Shown here piece after piece: positions 36,308-45,417 of a stretch of 64,000 bases of DNA (position 1 is the stretch's first letter; each line of letters opens with the position of its first letter). Under the pieces are notes generated by a model that was given only the letters and a program-made list of their open reading frames with translations, was not told the DNA's origin and made no database searches. The DNA comes from Longitalea arenae (lineage in GTDB: Bacteria; Bacteroidota; Bacteroidia; Chitinophagales; Chitinophagaceae). The DNA lies in NCBI RefSeq assembly GCF_016924755.1, contig NZ_JAFFJX010000006.1, forward strand, positions 62,001-126,000, in the 5' to 3' direction. The translations under genes and the position numbers were made by a program.

Positions 36308-37446
36308 GGCTGATACTTGAATACAATTACCGCATTCTTCTGTTCCGTAGAGGTGATGCGCACTTCGTATTGTTGCTTTCCGGCTTTTACCACCATCAGC
36401 GATGTATTGGGTGGAATTTCACCCAGGTTCTCGGCCACCATCACCAGCTCGTGATAGTTTGCATCGTCGTCGAGGTTTACCTTGAGGGTCAATGCTTTTT
36501 CGGTAAGGCGTTTCTTTGATAATACCAGCTTTTTATCAACGTACACAGAGATGGTGTCGTTATCAACCGTACCGTTGTCGTAAATATTCACTTCCACTTC
36601 ATTCGAATTGGTAGTGATGGTCTTAACCAGTTCGTTTTCGCGGCTGGCCAGCACTTTGGGGGTTGGAATATTTGCCAGCGCCGGCACTTTTACATCTGCC
36701 TTTTTCGCCGAATCTACAGGTACGATCTTCACATTGGGCTTTGTTTCAGGCGCCTTGGTCACAGCCTTATTATCCGGTTTTGGGGTGGTCGTTGTCACCG
36801 GTTTTTTAGTAGTGGCCGGTGGCGTGGTTTTCGGGGTAGCCTTAGGCGTCGTTTTAGGCGTTGTTTTCACGATCGCCGTTCTGGAAGTGGTATCCGGTTT
36901 TTTGGGCGTGATCTTCGTTTCTGCCGCTTTCTCCTTTTCTTTCTGGCGTTTTACCAGGAAAGGTTCTTCGTAAAAATCGGAGGTGGTTACCTTGCGCAGA
37001 AAAACAGTACCTCGGCCGCAATTTGTAGAATCCCTTGTATTAAAACTGGTGTAAGTGCCTTCCAGGAATTCTTCATCGCCTTCTTTCGAATATTTCAAAT
37101 TCAGGGTCATTACACAGGCATCGCTGCCGCCGGCCATCCGCACTTCTACGATCTTCAATTCTTCCAGCCGCACCAGCTTGGTGGCGGCATTCACAGCTCC
37201 CTGGCAGGTGGCCTTCCCATAAAATACGGTGGTGAGATACGAATAGGTAACACCTTTAAAATTTTTATCCTTTTGATCTATCTGTACTTCAAATTTATAA
37301 CGCTCATCACCACCCAATAATTCCATCATCCGTCCCTGGGAGCCAACGGGCGTTCTTTTGAAATTTCCCCGCCAGATGCCCGTGAGGTCCTGCGCCTGTA
37401 CGCAAAAGCCCAAACCCAATAGCACAAAAAGTAGAACTGATTTCAT
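36304..37446 (-). CDS. Secreted protein with Thr/Pro/Lys-rich linker, paralogue of 35240-36091
   Basis: The 380-residue product has a signal peptide (to about FCVQAQ, residue 18) and an N-terminal domain beginning DLTGIWRGNFK, about 150 residues with cysteines. A linker of about 85 residues rich in Thr, Pro and Lys (KTTPKTTPKATPKTT) follows, then a C-terminal domain of about 95 residues shared with the neighbour gene. The shared end includes AENLGEIPPNTSLMVVKAG and STEQKNAVIVFKYQ. The build resembles extracellular proteins whose terminal domain binds a partner or the surface. No known family is recognised. The gene is divergent from thrS. Confidence 0.75.
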   Translation of the reverse strand: MKSVLLFVLLGLGFCVQAQDLTGIWRGNFKRTPVGSQGRMMELLGGDERYKFEVQIDQKDKNFKGVTYSYLTTVFYGKATCQGAVNAATKLVRLEELKIVEVRMAGGSDACVMTLNLKYSKEGDEEFLEGTYTSFNTRDSTNCGRGTVFLRKVTTSDFYEEPFLVKRQKEKEKAAETKITPKKPDTTSRTAIVKTTPKTTPKATPKTTPPATTKKPVTTTTPKPDNKAVTKAPETKPNVKIVPVDSAKKADVKVPALANIPTPKVLASRENELVKTITTNSNEVEVNIYDNGTVDNDTISVYVDKKLVLSKKRLTEKALTLKVNLDDDANYHELVMVAENLGEIPPNTSLMVVKAGKQQYEVRITSTEQKNAVIVFKYQP

Positions 37447-37574
37447 CTGTAATTGCTGATTTTTCCTGGTTTTATCACTTTTTGCAGTCGTTTTCTGTTA
37501 CATCACCCGGCAAATTACTTAATAATTAGTTTCTTACGACACATATCGTAAATGGTGGTCTGCAAATTGTTCGT

Positions 37575-37582
37575 TAAATTTG
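37575..37582 (+). promoter_or_regulatory. Candidate -7 box before thrS
   Basis: TAAATTTG matches TAnnTTTG in the divergent gap, about 110 bases before thrS. The -33 element is not convincing. Confidence 0.35.
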
Positions 37583-37692
37583 CCGTTCTTCCGGAATATG
37601 CTATAGGGCTGCCACACTTACTTAATGCATCGTTAACAAACGGATGGCACAGCTTTTAAGCATAACCGGTCACCAAAAAAGGTAGTGACAAA

Positions 37693-39639
37693 ATGATTAA
37701 AATTACTTTCCCGGATGGAAATGTACGGGAGTACAATGAAGGAACCACTGGTTTGGAAATAGCGAAGTCAATCAGCGAAGGATTGGCCAGAAAAGTATTG
37801 GCCGCAAAAGTAAATGGCGAAGTATGGGACGCCACGCGCCCCATTTACACCGATGCTACCCTCAATTTGTTAACGTGGGACGATAAGGAAGGAAAATTGA
37901 CCTTCTGGCATTCTTCTGCTCACCTCATGGCCGAAGCGGTAGAAAGCCTGTTCCCCGGTGTAAAATTCTGGGTAGGTCCGGCCCTGGAAAGCCAGGCCGG
38001 CTTTTACTATGATATGGATCTGGGCGACCGCAAGCTGACGGAAGAAGATCTGGGCAAGCTGGAAAAGAAGATGAATGAACTGGCCAAACAGAACAACAGC
38101 TATGTTCGTAAAGAAATGCCCAAGGCCGAGGCTGTTAAATATTTCACTGAAAAAGGCGACGAATATAAACTCGATCTGCTGGGCAACCTGGCAGATGGCG
38201 AGATCACTTTTTATACCCAGGGCAATTTTACCGATCTCTGCCGTGGACCGCATATTCCGTCAACAGCACCCATCAAAGCCATCAAACTTACCAATATTGC
38301 CGGTGCTTACTGGAAGAACGATTCCAATAACAGGCAGCTTACCCGCGTATACGGCGTAACCTTTCCCTCCCAGAAAGAACTGGATGAATACCTGCAATTG
38401 CTGGAAGAAGCAAAGAAACGCGACCATCGCAAGCTGGGTAAGGAACTGGGTATTTTTACCATGGACGATGATGTTGGTCCCGGCCTGCCTTTATGGATGC
38501 CGAACGGGACCATCATTATTGAAGAGCTGGAAAAACTGGCCAAGGAAACCGAGCAGGCAGCAGGTTATAAAAGGGTAGTAACACCGCATATTGCGAAAGA
38601 AAGCATGTACCTCACCAGCGGTCACCTGCCGTATTACCAGGACAGTATGTATCCGCCGATGGAACTGGAAGGGCAGAAGTACTACCTGAAGGCGATGAAC
38701 TGTCCGCACCACCACAAAATATTCGGGGCAGAACCCAGGAGTTACCGAGACCTGCCCCTGCGGCTGGCAGAGTATGGTACCTGTTACCGTTACGAGCAGA
38801 GTGGGGAGTTGTTCGGACTTATGCGTGTACGTTGTTTACATATGAACGATGCGCATATCTATTGCACCCGGGAGCAGTTTGCCAACGAGTTCAGGGCGGT
38901 GAACGAAATGTACCTGAAGTATTTTAAGATCTTCGGTATCGACAAATATGTGATGCGGCTCTCATTGCATGAGCCGTCGAAACTGGGCCAGAAATATATT
39001 AATGAACCGGAATTGTGGAAGGAAACCGAGGAAATGGTTCGCCAGGTATTGATAGAATCGAATATCCCTTATGTAGAGATCCCCGATGAGGGTGCTTTCT
39101 ATGGTCCGAAGATCGATGTGCAGATCTGGAGTGTGATCGGCCGCGAGTTCACGCTGGCGACCAACCAGGTTGATTTTGCGCAGGGCCGCCGCTTTAAACT
39201 GGAATTCACCAACAAAGAGAATGCAGCAGAAACCCCCTTGATCATTCACCGGGCACCGCTGGGTACCCATGAGCGGTTCATTGGCTTTTTGCTGGAACAT
39301 TATGCAGGCAAGTTCCCCTTGTGGCTGGCACCGGTTCAGGTAAAGATCCTGCCTATCAGTGACAAGTTCCTGCCATATGCAAATAGTGTTTTGGAATCGC
39401 TGAAAAATGCAGATATTCGTGGAGAAGTGGACGACCGGAATGAAAAAATAGGCAAAAAGATCCGCGATACCGAATTGATGAAAGTGCCTTACATGCTGAT
39501 CGTTGGTGAAAAAGAAATGAATGAGGGCAAGGTGGCCGTACGCCGGCAGGGTAAGGGTGATGCAGGCAATATAACCAAAGGCCTGGATGAGTTCATCAAT
39601 GAAGCCAGGGCAGAGATCAGGGAACGGCGAGGCGAATAA
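37693..39639 (+). CDS. thrS: Threonine-tRNA ligase
   Basis: The 648-residue enzyme charges tRNA-Thr. The N-terminal TGS domain (residues 1-62) is followed by the editing domain with HSSAHLMAEA near 73 and the zinc/editing motif CRGPHIPST near 183. The catalytic core has MNCPHHHKIF (zinc Cys), the class II motif 2 region YRYEQSGELFGLMRVR, NDAHIYC, and HRAPLGTHERF. The C-terminal anticodon-binding domain runs from about residue 545. Length and order match ThrS. It leads the thrS-infC-rpmI-rplT group, a conserved bacterial order. Confidence 0.95.
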   Translation: MIKITFPDGNVREYNEGTTGLEIAKSISEGLARKVLAAKVNGEVWDATRPIYTDATLNLLTWDDKEGKLTFWHSSAHLMAEAVESLFPGVKFWVGPALESQAGFYYDMDLGDRKLTEEDLGKLEKKMNELAKQNNSYVRKEMPKAEAVKYFTEKGDEYKLDLLGNLADGEITFYTQGNFTDLCRGPHIPSTAPIKAIKLTNIAGAYWKNDSNNRQLTRVYGVTFPSQKELDEYLQLLEEAKKRDHRKLGKELGIFTMDDDVGPGLPLWMPNGTIIIEELEKLAKETEQAAGYKRVVTPHIAKESMYLTSGHLPYYQDSMYPPMELEGQKYYLKAMNCPHHHKIFGAEPRSYRDLPLRLAEYGTCYRYEQSGELFGLMRVRCLHMNDAHIYCTREQFANEFRAVNEMYLKYFKIFGIDKYVMRLSLHEPSKLGQKYINEPELWKETEEMVRQVLIESNIPYVEIPDEGAFYGPKIDVQIWSVIGREFTLATNQVDFAQGRRFKLEFTNKENAAETPLIIHRAPLGTHERFIGFLLEHYAGKFPLWLAPVQVKILPISDKFLPYANSVLESLKNADIRGEVDDRNEKIGKKIRDTELMKVPYMLIVGEKEMNEGKVAVRRQGKGDAGNITKGLDEFINEARAEIRERRGE

Positions 39640-39804
39640 GTTTGTAGTTGTGAGTTCATTTAGTTTTCATAACTTAGAATGAAGAACTTTGTTATCATCA
39701 GTCATCCGTAACATAATTCGAAAACAAAATCAACATTCAAAACCGGTAATTCAGTAGTAGCCTGGTTACCAACACAAAAAAAATTGTTTAATTAAAAGAT
39801 TTAA

Positions 39805-40392
39805 ATGGCATTTCCACCGCGACAACCGAGAGGTAATTTCAATCCCCGATTCAGAAAAGAACAACAACAGGAACATCGCACCAATAATATGATACGCGTG
39901 CCGCAGGTACGCCTGGTGGGCGATAATGTAGAAGTAGGAGTATATTCTATCCAGGAAGCGCTGAAAATGGCGCAGGAGCAACAACTCGACCTGGTTGAAA
40001 TTTCACCGCAGGCTGACCCGCCCGTTTGTAAGATCATCGATTATAATAAATTCCTGTACGAGAAGAAGAAGAAGGAAAAGGAGATGAAGGCTAAAAGTAA
40101 AACGGCCGAAGTAAAAGAGATCCGTTTTACACCTGGTACAGACGATCATGATTTTGATTTTAAAGCCCGTCATGCCGAAAGCTTTTTGAAGGAAGGCAAT
40201 AAAGTAAAGGCATACGTGCAGTTTAAAGGCCGCGCCATCATGTTTAAAGAACGTGGTGAGCTGGTATTATTGAAATTTGCAGAGCGCCTGGCCGAAGTAG
40301 GGCAGCCGGAAGGCTTACCGAAACTGGAAGGCAAACGCATGTTGATGATCATTTCGCCCAAAAGCCAGAAAAAGAAGAAAGAAGGGGCCTAG
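39805..40392 (+). CDS. infC: Translation initiation factor IF-3
   Basis: The 195-residue protein keeps start-site selection and subunit splitting at translation initiation. The N-terminal domain has [20 protein letters not shown], and the C-terminal domain has [20 protein letters not shown] and [12 protein letters not shown] short basic N-terminal extension ([20 protein letters not shown]) and a KKKKEGA tail flank the core. It starts at ATG rather than the rare codon used for autocontrol in enterobacteria. thrS is 165 bases upstream. The downstream link to rpmI is broken by a terminator and about 400 bases of repeats. Confidence 0.95.
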   Translation: MAFPPRQPRGNFNPRFRKEQQQEHRTNNMIRVPQVRLVGDNVEVGVYSIQEALKMAQEQQLDLVEISPQADPPVCKIIDYNKFLYEKKKKEKEMKAKSKTAEVKEIRFTPGTDDHDFDFKARHAESFLKEGNKVKAYVQFKGRAIMFKERGELVLLKFAERLAEVGQPEGLPKLEGKRMLMIISPKSQKKKKEGA

Positions 40393-40413
40393 GGAAGATA
40401 TAGATTGAGCTTT

Positions 40414-40447
40414 AAAGCATTCTTCTGAAAAGAGGGGTGCTTTTTTT
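40414..40447 (+). terminator. Intrinsic terminator after infC
   Basis: AAAGCA pairs with TGCTTT, and TTCTT with AAGAG, around a small loop with a three-G bulge, followed by seven T residues. It separates infC transcription from rpmI. Confidence 0.6.
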
Positions 40448-40449
40448 GT

Positions 40450-40616
40450 TGGTTGCTGGGTACACGTTGCAAGTTCCAAGTTACAGGTTGCAGGGTATAG
40501 GTTTCAGGTTACAGGTTTCAGGTTGCAGGTTGCGAGGTGCATGTTGCAGGGGAATACAGTTGCTGGGTCCACACGTTGCAGGTTTCAAGTTGCATGTTGC
40601 AGGTTTGTAGGTCGCA
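40450..40616. repeat. 7-bp tandem array (GGTTGCA family)
   Basis: Degenerate GGTTGCA/GGTTTCA/GGTTACA units run through the gap. GGGAATACAG at 40550-40559 carries the reverse complement of the CTGTATT motif. The units appear again in opposite orientation after rplT. Confidence 0.75.
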
Positions 40617-40638
40617 GTAACCGGAACTCATAACCGTC

Positions 40639-40797
40639 GACCGGCGACCGGTAACCGGTAACCGGTAACCGGTAACTGGTACCCGGTAACTGGTACCTGG
40701 TAACTGGTACCCGGTAACTGGTACCCGGTAACCGGCAACTGGTACCCGGTAACCGGCAACCGGTAACTGGTACCCGGCAACTGGTACCCGGCAACTC
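40639..40797. repeat. 7-bp tandem array (GGTAACC family)
   Basis: More than twenty units of the form GGYAMCY (GGTAACC, GGTACCC, GGCAACT) run without break. The unit family is the same as at 4822-4890. The array ends about 50 bases before the rpmI promoter. Confidence 0.85.
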
Positions 40798-40850
40798 TTA
40801 ACACCCTCTAAACAAGCACCTTATAGGAAAACCAAATTCTACGAAAGTCT

Positions 40851-40882
40851 TTTGACTTATTGTCACAATTTCCCTACCTTTG
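40851..40882 (+). promoter_or_regulatory. Promoter of the rpmI-rplT unit
   Basis: TTTG at 40851-40854 and TACCTTTG at 40875-40882 are separated by 20 bases, a close match to the Bacteroidota consensus. It implies a leader of about 110 bases before rpmI. Confidence 0.8.
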
Positions 40883-41000
40883 CGCTCCATTTTACGTTTT
40901 ATGGTCATAAGCCTTAAAACAACCATTGCCCACATGGCCCAAAAAGTTTCCCGTCAGTTCGGGAGCGCCAGCAGGGTATCACAGCAAAAGGTATTTAACT

Positions 41001-41198
41001 ATGCCAAAGGTTAAAACGAACTCCAGTGCCAAAAAAAGATTTAAAGTAACCGGCACGGGCAAGATCACACACCAAAAGTCCTTCAAACGTCACATTCTTA
41101 CTAAAAAGTCTAATCGCCGCAAACGGAACCTCAACAAAGACGGTGTTGTACACAAGTCGAACGTTGACTTTGTAAAGCGATTGCTGAGATTGAAGTAA
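41001..41198 (+). CDS. rpmI: Ribosomal protein L35
   Basis: The 65-residue basic protein of the large ribosomal subunit starts [20 protein letters not shown] and ends FVKRLLRLK, the full length of L35. An in-frame upstream start at 40926 would add 25 residues foreign to the family, so the ATG at 41001 is used. rplT follows after 58 bases. It has its own promoter at 40851-40882. Confidence 0.95.
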   Translation: MPKVKTNSSAKKRFKVTGTGKITHQKSFKRHILTKKSNRRKRNLNKDGVVHKSNVDFVKRLLRLK

Positions 41199-41256
41199 AC
41201 TTTTCTAACCAATTTTAAAACTTATTCCCTTTTCGAGGGATTCAAATTAATAAGAT

Positions 41257-41601
41257 ATGCCACGTTCAGTAAACGCCGTAGCATCCCGGGCACGCCGCAA
41301 GAGGATCCTGAAAGCTGCCAAAGGCTATTATGGCAAACGTAAAAATGTATATACCGTTGCGAAGAACGTAATGGAAAAAGGTCTGCAATACAAATATGTA
41401 GGCCGCAAACTGAAGAAGAGAGAATACCGTGCGCTGTGGATTGCGCGTATCAACGCAGCAGTACGTGCTGAAGGTTTAACTTACTCTGAGTTCATCCATA
41501 AACTGAATCTGAAAGGTATTGGTCTGGATCGTAAGATCCTGGCTGACCTGGCCATGAATGAGCCTGAGACTTTCAAACAACTGATCGCTTCTGTAAAGTA
41601 A
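41257..41601 (+). CDS. rplT: Ribosomal protein L20
   Basis: The 114-residue protein [20 protein letters not shown] matches L20, needed for early assembly of the large subunit by binding 23S rRNA. The whole length is present to LIASVK. In other bacteria L20 represses its own operon through a leader structure; whether the leader here does this cannot be judged by eye. A terminator lies about 25 bases after the stop. Confidence 0.95.
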   Translation: MPRSVNAVASRARRKRILKAAKGYYGKRKNVYTVAKNVMEKGLQYKYVGRKLKKREYRALWIARINAAVRAEGLTYSEFIHKLNLKGIGLDRKILADLAMNEPETFKQLIASVK

Positions 41602-41625
41602 TCTGGCAGAGCAAAGAATATATCG

Positions 41626-41664
41626 AAACCGGGTGTTCATCAGAACATCCGGTTTTCTTTTTTC
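41626..41664 (+). terminator. Intrinsic terminator after rplT
   Basis: AAACCGGGTGTTC pairs with GAACATCCGGTTTT over a four-base loop, followed by a T-rich tail. Confidence 0.85.
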
Positions 41665-41696
41665 GCAACATTCGCTTAAAGTCAGGCTGCCTCCAC

Positions 41697-41875
41697 AGTT
41701 GCACCCTGTAATCTAAAACTTGTCAACTGAAACCTGCAACATGCAGCTTGCATTTCCCGGCGACTGGTAACCGGCAACTGGCAACTGATTACGATATCCA
41801 GAGAACGCTCAACTTACCAGCCCGTACCCTGAAACCAGTAACCTGAAACTTTTGTAACCAATGCCCGGTACCTGC
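41697..41875. repeat. Mixed 7-bp arrays (CTGCAAC and GGCAACT families)
   Basis: Degenerate CCTGTAA/ACCTGCAAC units are followed by CGACTGGTAACCGGCAAC-type units, then more CCTGAAAC units. The CTGCAAC units are inverted relative to the GGTTGCA array before rpmI, so the two blocks face each other across rpmI-rplT. Confidence 0.65.
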
Positions 41876-41905
41876 CAACTATTTTGATCCAGGCATGTTT
41901 TTTTA

Positions 41906-41935
41906 TTTGAAGAATTGTTCAAACTATTACTTTTG
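41906..41935 (+). promoter_or_regulatory. Promoter of the arginine decarboxylase gene
   Basis: TTTG at 41906-41909 and TACTTTTG at 41928-41935 with an 18-base spacer match the consensus. It leaves a U-rich leader of about 70 bases. Confidence 0.75.
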
Positions 41936-42012
41936 CAGTAATTTTTTTTTCAGTTTGGGTAATTTTTTTTTGACCATTAAAATTCACGACCATCAGCAAC
42001 CTGAACCAGTAC

Positions 42013-43407
42013 ATGAACAACTCGTACACCGACCTGGTGAACCAAACCTTTAACTTTCCCCAGGAAGGGTTCGATGTAAAAGACAGTTACCTGCATTTTA
42101 ACGGGCTGGATCTGAAAGCGCTTATTGCCAAGTATGGCACTCCCATGAAACTTACCTACCTGCCGAAGATCGGGATGCAGATCAAAAAAGCCAAGAAGAT
42201 GTTCGCCAATGCCATTAAAAAGCACCGGTATGAAGGCGAGTATAACTATTGCTACTGCACCAAGAGCTCTCACTTTTCGTTTGTTGTGGAAGAGGCATTG
42301 AAACATGATATTCACCTGGAAACATCCTATGCCTACGATATCGAGATCATTAAAAAGTTATATCAGCGAAAAAAGATCAACAAGGAGACCTTCATTATTT
42401 GCAACGGGTACAAGCAAAAGACCTATACCAGCCGTATTGCCAATTTGCTGAATACCGGTTTCAAAAACGTGGTACCCATCCTGGACAACAGGGAAGAATT
42501 ACAACATTATAAAAAATCAGTAAAAGTACCCTTCAAACTCGGCATCCGGGTAGCAGCGGAAGAAGAACCCACCTTCCCCTTTTATACCTCCCGCCTGGGT
42601 TTCAGGGCCAGGGATGTACTGGAGTTCTATGTAGATAAGATCGAAGGGAATGAAGACCGCTTCCAGTTGAAGATGCTCCACATCTTCCTGAATAAAGGTA
42701 TTAAAGACGATATTTATTACTGGAGTGAGCTGAACAAGGTGATCAACCTGTACTGCCAGTTGAAGAAGATCTGCCCCGAACTGGATTCAATCAATATCGG
42801 CGGCGGCTTTCCCATCAAACACTCACTGGGCTTCGAATACGACTACCAGTTCATGATCAATGAAATTGTAGGCAATATCAAGAAAGCCTGCAAAAAGAAT
42901 AATGTGCCCATGCCCCATATTTTCACCGAATTCGGCAGTTATACCGTAGGGGAGAGCATGGCGCATATCTACAGCGTGATCGGCCAAAAAGTACAGAATG
43001 ACCGGGAGATCTGGTACATGATCGATTCTTCCTTCATTACCACTTTACCCGATACCTGGGGCATTGGTGAAAAATTCCTGATGCTGCCGGTGAATAAGTG
43101 GGACCAGGAATACCAGCGTGTAGTGCTGGGCGGCATAACCTGCGACAGTCACGACTATTACGACTCTGAAGAACATATCAATGAAGTGTTCCTCCCCAAG
43201 ATCAATAATGGCGAACCCCTGTATGTAGGCTTTTTCCATACAGGCGCCTACCAGGACCAGATCAGCGGCTACGGCGGCATTAAACACTGCCTGATACCGT
43301 CACCCAAACACGTGATCGTAGGGCACGATAAAAATGGTAAACTGGTAGACTGGGTGTATGCCAAGGAGCAGACCGCCCAAAGCATGTTGAAGATATTAGG
43401 ATATTAG
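42013..43407 (+). CDS. speA: Arginine decarboxylase (fold-type III PLP enzyme)
   Basis: The 464-residue protein has the alanine-racemase-like fold of group IV decarboxylases. The PLP lysine is expected in YCYCTKSSHF near residue 80, and the partner cysteine is in ITCDSHDYYDS near 377. The glycine-rich phosphate loop is INIGGGFP near 260. It would make agmatine from arginine as the first step of polyamine synthesis. The length is shorter than E. coli SpeA but normal for the Bacteroidota type. Lysine/ornithine or diaminopimelate decarboxylases are related, and substrate choice is family knowledge rather than read from sequence. Confidence 0.8.
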   Translation: MNNSYTDLVNQTFNFPQEGFDVKDSYLHFNGLDLKALIAKYGTPMKLTYLPKIGMQIKKAKKMFANAIKKHRYEGEYNYCYCTKSSHFSFVVEEALKHDIHLETSYAYDIEIIKKLYQRKKINKETFIICNGYKQKTYTSRIANLLNTGFKNVVPILDNREELQHYKKSVKVPFKLGIRVAAEEEPTFPFYTSRLGFRARDVLEFYVDKIEGNEDRFQLKMLHIFLNKGIKDDIYYWSELNKVINLYCQLKKICPELDSINIGGGFPIKHSLGFEYDYQFMINEIVGNIKKACKKNNVPMPHIFTEFGSYTVGESMAHIYSVIGQKVQNDREIWYMIDSSFITTLPDTWGIGEKFLMLPVNKWDQEYQRVVLGGITCDSHDYYDSEEHINEVFLPKINNGEPLYVGFFHTGAYQDQISGYGGIKHCLIPSPKHVIVGHDKNGKLVDWVYAKEQTAQSMLKILGY

Positions 43408-43435
43408 ATTAGCGATCTATCTGACAATTTACCAC

Positions 43436-43894
43436 ATGAAACGATTTGCGATCTTTTTAACCGTAGTTTTAGCCATAACCTGTTCTGTACAGGGGCAAAC
43501 AACCGAAGATTCGGTGAAAGCCACCATCAACCGGATGTTCGAAGGCATGAAAAACGCCGATACCAACCTTTTGAAATCGGCCTTTACAGATGATCCCATA
43601 TTGCAAACCATTGCTACCAACAAAAAGAAGCAGGTTCACATCAAAAGCGACAAGTATAAGGACTTCGTAAAATTTATCGGTCAGCAGAAAGTAGGGGAGG
43701 CCGATGAGCGGATAGAATTCGAGACCATTCGCATTGACGGTCCGCTCGCCATGGCCTGGACGCCCTATCAGTTCTACTACAAAGGCAAATTCAGGCATTG
43801 CGGCGTCAATTCTTTTCAACTGGTTCGCCTTGAAGACGGCTGGAAGATCCAGTACCTGATAGATACCAGGCGGAAAGATTGCAGCAATAATTAG
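43436..43894 (+). CDS. Secreted NTF2-like (lumazine-binding-like) protein
   Basis: The 152-residue product has a signal peptide to about residue 21 (CSVQGQ) and then an NTF2/SnoaL-type cone fold: DSVKATINRMFEGMKNADTN as the first helix and late strands ending GWKIQYLIDTRR. Proteins of this kind in Bacteroidota usually bind small ligands in the periplasm, and no catalytic residue is evident. It follows the decarboxylase gene by 28 bases on the same strand, so it may be cotranscribed. A strong terminator lies downstream. Confidence 0.75.
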   Translation: MKRFAIFLTVVLAITCSVQGQTTEDSVKATINRMFEGMKNADTNLLKSAFTDDPILQTIATNKKKQVHIKSDKYKDFVKFIGQQKVGEADERIEFETIRIDGPLAMAWTPYQFYYKGKFRHCGVNSFQLVRLEDGWKIQYLIDTRRKDCSNN

Positions 43895-44086
43895 CTGATT
43901 TGCTGATCCCGCAGAGCGGGACAAGTTGTGCTAATGAGCTATGAGCTAATGAAAAAAACCCGCGCTATTGAACCATTTAAAACAAAGGTTGAACAGCGCG
44001 GGTTTTTTATTTACAGTGAGAACGCCCGGGAAGTATCAGCAAATCAGCACATCAGCAAATCAGCACATCAGCAAATCAGCTCATCA
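43890..44086. repeat. Inverted 8-bp arrays (TGCTAATG family) enclosing a terminator
   Basis: The left arm at 43890-43950 has TTAGCTGATTTGCTGAT, a 26-bp GC-hairpin insert at 43905-43930, then CTAATGAGCT units. The right arm at 44033-44086 has seven ATCAGCAA/ATCAGCAC units of the opposite strand. The terminator at 43953-44008 is inside the loop. Confidence 0.85.
43953..44008. terminator. Strong bidirectional intrinsic terminator
   Basis: AAAAAACCCGCGCT pairs with AGCGCGGGTTTTTT, with a small mismatch and further pairs GAACC/GGTT inside. A- and T-tracts lie on both sides. It separates the NTF2-like gene from the convergent secreted protein gene. Confidence 0.9.
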
Positions 44087-45394
44087 TCTCTTCGTGCGAT
44101 ATTTCTTGTTCACTTTGGGACTATTAAAATACTGGTTCAGTTCCTTTTCACTCATATTGCTGGTGATCTCGATGGGAATATCAACCAGCTGCACCTGGAT
44201 CTGCTTTAATTCTTCTTTCAGTTTGCCGGTTTTCCGGGCAATATCCGGATCGCGCTCACCCACCAGGGCATTGTCGCTGATCATATATTCCAACCGTTTA
44301 ATAGCGGTGCGGATCCCGGAGGCCTGGTTCTGCTCCGTTACTTTTTGCGGGGAAATGGCTTCTTTAACAGGCACCAGCGAAACGCCCACACTCGGCATTA
44401 CCTTACCTACTTTTTGCGAACTTTCGCTCGTTGACGAAGACATAATGCTTCCGGTCAATGCAGTGGCAGAACCGGTGATATCAAAAGTGGTGCGGGTCGA
44501 CTTGGTTCTTTTCACCCCCTTATCCAACTGCAGGAAGGTATATTTCAACCGCAGAATATAACCGTTGATGACGTTTACGGTGAGTTTATAGTCCTCGAGC
44601 GTTAAAGGATAGTTCAGGGCATCCTTTACTACAATTCTAACCTGCGCAGTGTCGCGAACCATAAACCGGTTGGCGCCTACAAAACTTACCACCACGGTCC
44701 TTTCCTTACCGGGGTCAGCCTCTTTCACAAAATCGAATCCCGGCGACCAGATAAAATCATCATCGCATTTTTTTACCAGGGTAGCGCCTTTCAGCGGCAT
44801 ATTGGCAAAATAAGTGATGGTCTCGATGGGAAAACTACCGTTCTCGCATTGCACCTTAAAGGCTACGGTATCGCCTTCATCCACGGTAAGGGTTCCGCCA
44901 ACGGTTGGTTTAACCCGGGATTGAATAATATCAGTGTTATAAAAGGTGATATAAAAAGAGGTATCCACATGGTCGCTGGGCGTTTCCAGGTTCTGTACGC
45001 CCACGCTTACCCGGTATTGATAATCGTACTTGAGCTTGCCCGACAGGAAATAGGATTTTTCCGCTTTGAAGGTCAGTAAGCCATTGTCTTTATTAATGCG
45101 CAGGCCAATGGGCGGGTTGCGCAGGAACCAGTAATACCTGGATTGATCCTTGTTGATCTCCAGTTTGTAGGCCAGGGAAGAATCCACATGCAGGGTAAAA
45201 TAAGGATTGAGATTCTTGATGCGCAGGGCAACCTCCGCCGAGTCAACAATGAAAGGCAAAGTGTCGATATGTTTGCGACCGTGAAATGCACTATCTACCG
45301 GCTGCCGATCCTGAGCAATAGACCATACGCCTGATAGCATACAAAGTACGATCAATCCCAACGTCTTTCGGATACAGAAGGTAAGTTCTCTCAT
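44084..45394 (-). CDS. Large secreted protein of unknown function with cadherin/Ig-like region
   Basis: The 436-residue product has a signal peptide ending near residue 28 (VWSIAQ). Two beta-rich modules follow: NPPIGLRINKDNGLLTFKAEK with GKLKYDYQYRVSVGVQN resembles a cadherin-type or putative-Ig repeat, and TVGGTLTVDEGDTVAFKVQCENG resembles another sandwich domain. After about residue 280 come low-complexity Ser/Thr and charged helical segments to the basic tail KVNKKYRTKR. I do not recognise a named family; a structural surface or periplasmic role is likely. It lies in a convergent pair with the NTF2-like gene. Confidence 0.7.
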   Translation of the reverse strand: MRELTFCIRKTLGLIVLCMLSGVWSIAQDRQPVDSAFHGRKHIDTLPFIVDSAEVALRIKNLNPYFTLHVDSSLAYKLEINKDQSRYYWFLRNPPIGLRINKDNGLLTFKAEKSYFLSGKLKYDYQYRVSVGVQNLETPSDHVDTSFYITFYNTDIIQSRVKPTVGGTLTVDEGDTVAFKVQCENGSFPIETITYFANMPLKGATLVKKCDDDFIWSPGFDFVKEADPGKERTVVVSFVGANRFMVRDTAQVRIVVKDALNYPLTLEDYKLTVNVINGYILRLKYTFLQLDKGVKRTKSTRTTFDITGSATALTGSIMSSSTSESSQKVGKVMPSVGVSLVPVKEAISPQKVTEQNQASGIRTAIKRLEYMISDNALVGERDPDIARKTGKLKEELKQIQVQLVDIPIEITSNMSEKELNQYFNSPKVNKKYRTKR

Positions 45395-45417
45395 GGGGGC
45401 CGAAGTTAGGACAAAAC

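Noticed and set aside
40926-41000. Upstream start for L35
   Set aside because: The extension is foreign to the L35 family; ATG 41001 gives the standard length.
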